DNA from: Planctomycetaceae bacterium
GTDB taxonomy: Bacteria; Planctomycetota; Planctomycetia; Planctomycetales; Planctomycetaceae
Length of the DNA: 36,710 bases
Assembly (NCBI GenBank): GCA_015485495.1
Contig: WFTL01000019.1
Span: 1 to 36,710 of the forward strand
Direction: 5' to 3'
Shown here: piece after piece, positions 34,241 to 36,710 of the stretch
Layout of the letters: every line of letters begins with the position of its first letter
Numbering within the stretch: position 1 is the first letter of the stretch
Notes under the pieces: model-generated
Databases searched by the model: none
What the model saw: the letters and a program-made list of their open reading frames with translations, nothing else
What the model was told of the DNA's origin: nothing
Made by a program: the position numbers and the translations under genes

Positions 34241-35908
34241 TCAGTCGAATCGCAGAGCCCGCACGGGGTGGAGACGGGCAGCACGGCGGGCCGGCAGGAC
34301 ACTGGCGAGAATCGCAATGACCATGGCTCCGGCAGCCACCCAGAGAACCATGAAAGGATCCACCCGTGTGGGAATGCTGTCGAAATAATAAATGTCCCGA
34401 TCGAACACGCGTCGACCGGTGATCCAGCTCAGCGCTTCTTCAATCTGGTTGATCCAGGCCACGAAGACCAGACCAAGAGTCACGCCGGCGGCACTGCCCA
34501 CGAATCCCAGAGCCATCCCGTAGGACAGGAAAATGGACATGATGCCCCGGGAACCGGCTCCCAGAGATTTCAGAATTCCGATGTCGCGGGTCTTTTCCAC
34601 GACGATCATGAAAAAGATGGCCAGGATTCCGAATCCCGCCACGGTGATGATCAGAAACAGCAGAACGTTCAGAATCGCGGTCTCCAGTTCCACGGCCGAC
34701 AGCAGCAGCCCCTGCTTGGCTTCCCATGTTTTGATGCTGACCAGACCGGGAGGAAACGCCTGTTCCAGCCGACGAATGACTTCATCAGCCGTGCTGTAAT
34801 CTTTGAGGCGAATCTGGATGGATGTCACCGCGTCTCCAATGATGTTGCCGTCGGAATCCCGATGCAGCATGCCCAGATTCTGCTGAAGCTGTTCCAGGTT
34901 CATCAGAACCAGGTTGCCGTCGTACTCACTCATCCCGCTGCGGAACACATCGCACACAGTGGCATCGAAGCTGACGGTTTCCGGTCGTCCGTTGATGCCG
35001 CTTTTCACGGTCGTCAAAGTCACATCCTGACCCGGATCCACCATCATCACCTTCTGCAGTTCGCCGGTTTCCGGGTCACGCACGTGATAACTGATGAGTC
35101 CTTCGCCGATGAACACGCGGGCCGGCAGAGGAGCCGTGTCATCGACCGGCGCCGCCGCCCCGTCCGAAAGGATGTCGAGCGGAACTTCGTCCACGAAAGA
35201 AGGCGCCTCTTCGGGCTGCTCAGCACCGGATGGACCGGCCGCAGCCGCATCCGTCGCCGCATTCACACCAGTCGCCGCATCCGTCGCCTGGACGGCCGGG
35301 TCATCATCGAACTGAGGTGGTGTGAGTGGCATGGTGTCAGAAGCCGGCCGGTCGACTCGTTCCGGCAGAGAATGCTGTTCGAGCTGACGCCATTGACTGG
35401 CCTTTTCGAAGCGGCGACGTTCCATCGCCTGGGGCGTCAGATCCCAGGTGACCGGGTCGTCCATGCTCCTGAGAGGCGGCATGGTCCGGCCGTCGACCTC
35501 AGAAGGCTGATACGACACCAGATACTGCCGCAGCGGCCCGACCTGGGCTTTTCCGGACGGCAGAATCCCGACCAGCATGACCGGCACGGGATACGCCTGC
35601 CCGTGATACACGAATCGCATCAGACCGGGAATTTCCACCGTCGGCGTGGCGGCCTCGATGTATTCACCGACGGCATCTTCCACGGTTTTCAGAATGGCCT
35701 GAGAATCCGGAATGCCTTCGGTATGCCGCGATTCAATCAGCACATCGGCCAGAAAGCCGTGAATCCGGTCGCGCATCTCGCTCGTGAACCCGGCGAGCAC
35801 ACTGTTCACGACAATCATCGTGGCCACGCCCAGCATCACACTGATGATGCTGGCCAGAGCGATATACCGTGTTCGCAGGTAGCGGACGCACAGCGTGAAC
35901 ACGTACAT
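34241..35908 (-). CDS. LolC/LolE-like ABC permease with large periplasmic insertion
   Basis: A 555-residue permease. The first helix is preceded by YVFTLCVRYLRTRYIALASI and VMLGVATMIVVNSVLAGF, typical of LolC/E. Three more helices lie at the C-terminus (FLIITVAGFGILAIFFMIVV, MALGFVGSAAGVTLGLVFVA, and ALRFD at the end). These FtsX-like permeases release lipoproteins from the inner membrane to LolA. The periplasmic domain carries a low-complexity Ala/Asp/Pro/Thr insertion coded by about 35120-35335. The start is ATG 35908, with GGGAG seven bases upstream; the longer frame to 36037 has no family match. An IS terminus lies about 157 bp upstream of the start. Confidence 0.9.
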   Translation of the reverse strand: MYVFTLCVRYLRTRYIALASIISVMLGVATMIVVNSVLAGFTSEMRDRIHGFLADVLIESRHTEGIPDSQAILKTVEDAVGEYIEAATPTVEIPGLMRFVYHGQAYPVPVMLVGILPSGKAQVGPLRQYLVSYQPSEVDGRTMPPLRSMDDPVTWDLTPQAMERRRFEKASQWRQLEQHSLPERVDRPASDTMPLTPPQFDDDPAVQATDAATGVNAATDAAAAGPSGAEQPEEAPSFVDEVPLDILSDGAAAPVDDTAPLPARVFIGEGLISYHVRDPETGELQKVMMVDPGQDVTLTTVKSGINGRPETVSFDATVCDVFRSGMSEYDGNLVLMNLEQLQQNLGMLHRDSDGNIIGDAVTSIQIRLKDYSTADEVIRRLEQAFPPGLVSIKTWEAKQGLLLSAVELETAILNVLLFLIITVAGFGILAIFFMIVVEKTRDIGILKSLGAGSRGIMSIFLSYGMALGFVGSAAGVTLGLVFVAWINQIEEALSWITGRRVFDRDIYYFDSIPTRVDPFMVLWVAAGAMVIAILASVLPARRAARLHPVRALRFD

Positions 35909-36064
35909 TCCGGCACTCCCTTGCCAGTTCTTCCCTGCCAGTTTTTCCTGTTTCCCCGGTCTTCCCGCCGAACCCGGGGCCGGACAATTCTGGCAGATCC
36001 TGCCGCAGGGAGCAATGGGAAGTGGTTTTTTGCCCACGGCGACTCAAAAAGCAGGGAAGCCCAG

Positions 36065-36493
36065 TGAGGTGCCCCCATTTTCTGTACCAGGGGTTCTGAG
36101 AGTGCGGGTTGGGTAAAGGATTCCGCGGTGTGCTGGCGGAGTGAGGGCGTGGCCCCAACTGAGCCGGCACACTGCAACGCAAATTCCGATGGTGTCCGGT
36201 AGCCCGGACTGCTGTGCGGACGCTCCTCGTTGTGCTCCTGAAGATGACACTTCGAAAACCAGCGAGCCTCCGACAGGCTCTGAAACTCTTCCACGTTGAG
36301 CAGCTCGTCTGGAAGACGGCTGAAGAACGATTCCGCAAAACCATTCTGCCACGGGCTCCCCGGTTCGATGGACAGCATCTCCAGGTCCGCTCGATCTGCG
36401 TGACGACGAATGGCCGACGCGATGAACTCCGGACCGTTGTCACTGCGGATCTGTTTCGGAATGCCCCGTGTCAGAAACAGGGTCGTCAGCACC
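36065..36493 (-). mobile_element. IS3-family element remnant
   Basis: The element's right end is visible on the plus strand at 36065 as TGAGGTGCCCCCATTTTCTG, a TG-starting terminal repeat typical of IS3-family elements. The left part, including OrfA and the N-terminal half of OrfB, is missing: the sequence changes character at about 36493. Confidence 0.8.
36085..36492 (-). pseudogene. Transposase OrfB fragment (IS3 family, integrase core)
   Basis: This is the C-terminal half of a DDE transposase. The second catalytic Asp region is IRSDNGPEFIASAIR, and the third catalytic residue, Glu, is in PGSPWQNGFAESFFSRLPDE. The tail is YRTPSEFALQCAGS. The first Asp and the helix-turn-helix part are absent. 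An in-frame stop (TGA at 36496-36498) precedes the first codon of the fragment, so it cannot be a complete enzyme. The open frame continues past the IS end to 35836 into the LolC/E leader, but that part is not transposase. Confidence 0.85.
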
Positions 36494-36710
36494 TCTCACA
36501 ATGATGTGCTGGAAGATGCTGATCCGGTGCTCGCGGCCATTGCAAAGACAGCGGGAAACGATGTGTTTGCTGCCGACACGCAACCGCCCTCACCCCAGCC
36601 CTCTCCCAGTGGGAGAGGGAGCGATTGTTCGTGGATTCTCCACGTCGGCGCCGAAACGGCAGCAGGCGACGAGTCCGAACAATGGAACAGGCACTACGAA
36701 CGGAACGAAA
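36493..36710 (+). pseudogene. Fragment of a disrupted reading frame containing an interspersed repeat
   Basis: A plus-strand frame stays open from the IS junction to the window end, reading NDVLEDADPVLAAIAKTAGN, then PPSPQPSPSGRG where a repeat is inserted, then VGAETAAGDESEQWNRHY. The first part looks like genuine protein. It has no start codon here and is cut on the left by the IS remnant. No family is recognised, and the segment may continue beyond the window. Confidence 0.35.
36585..36620. repeat. GC-rich interspersed hairpin repeat
   Basis: The segment CCGCCCTCACCCCAGCCCTC continues into a perfect hairpin: CCCTCTCCC (36599-36607), AGT, GGGAGAGGG (36611-36619). Sequences of this type, reading PSPQPSPSGRG when translated, are familiar as dispersed repeats in several bacterial genomes. 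This copy lies beside the IS junction. Confidence 0.65.

Overview
The window reads as a piece of a chromosome from a member of the Planctomycetes: high-GC DNA with a DUF1559-type prepilin-like gene, a large cytochrome-c/DUF1549/DUF1553 (PSD1) protein, an isolated secretin-type N-domain and several small planctomycete-type hypotheticals. LpxK and a LolCDE-type transporter imply a lipid A-containing outer membrane. No rRNA, tRNA or CRISPR array was seen. The genus cannot be fixed from this piece.

Layout. 1-3439 (minus strand): a formyltetrahydrofolate deformylase-like gene, a MauE-type membrane protein fused to a thioredoxin-like CxxC domain, and a DUF1559 prepilin-like gene cut by the left edge. 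3734-7278 (plus): a very large membrane protein with a degenerate spermidine-synthase-like region, then a SnoaL/NTF2-like protein. 7398-8040 (minus): a compact regulatory unit made of a CsoR-family repressor with a C-Y-C rather than C-H-C sensor site, a palindrome over its own start, and a small exported protein with two copies of a Cys-rich 17-residue motif. 8510-9333 (minus): an NKWYS/sulfotransferase-like gene that is relatively AT-rich and is read in two frames joined at an A7 slippery run. 9764-13379 (plus): an iron-type ABC binding protein, a duplicated-domain permease (no ATPase gene nearby), and a zinc alcohol dehydrogenase with its own promoter. 13459-14297 (minus): CutA and a conserved hypothetical. 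14782-18234: an orphan secretin-type domain protein, a decayed minus-strand reading frame, and a large hybrid histidine kinase. 18441-20060: a CPA2 cation/proton antiporter.

20090-29652 is a long minus-strand block: LpxK overlapping a ChlI-like AAA+ gene, a K+-dependent membrane pyrophosphatase, Maf overlapping a tRNA-dihydrouridine synthase, a small hypothetical, and a MoxR ATPase / VWA pair. A TfoX-N protein diverges from LpxK with only 16 bp between start codons. 30059-36710 holds a TPR protein, the PSD1 protein, a LolD/LolE transporter pair, and at the right edge an IS3-family remnant that abuts a disrupted reading frame carrying a GC-rich interspersed hairpin repeat.

Most of the window is housekeeping or lineage-typical. 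The parts most worth a second look are the CsoR-like/Cys-repeat unit at 7.4-8.04 kb, the A7 frameshift gene at 8.5-9.3 kb, the MauE-thioredoxin fusion beside a pilin-like gene, the two-hairpin leader of the pyrophosphatase, and the decayed or insertion-derived segments at 15.3-15.6 kb and 36.1-36.7 kb.
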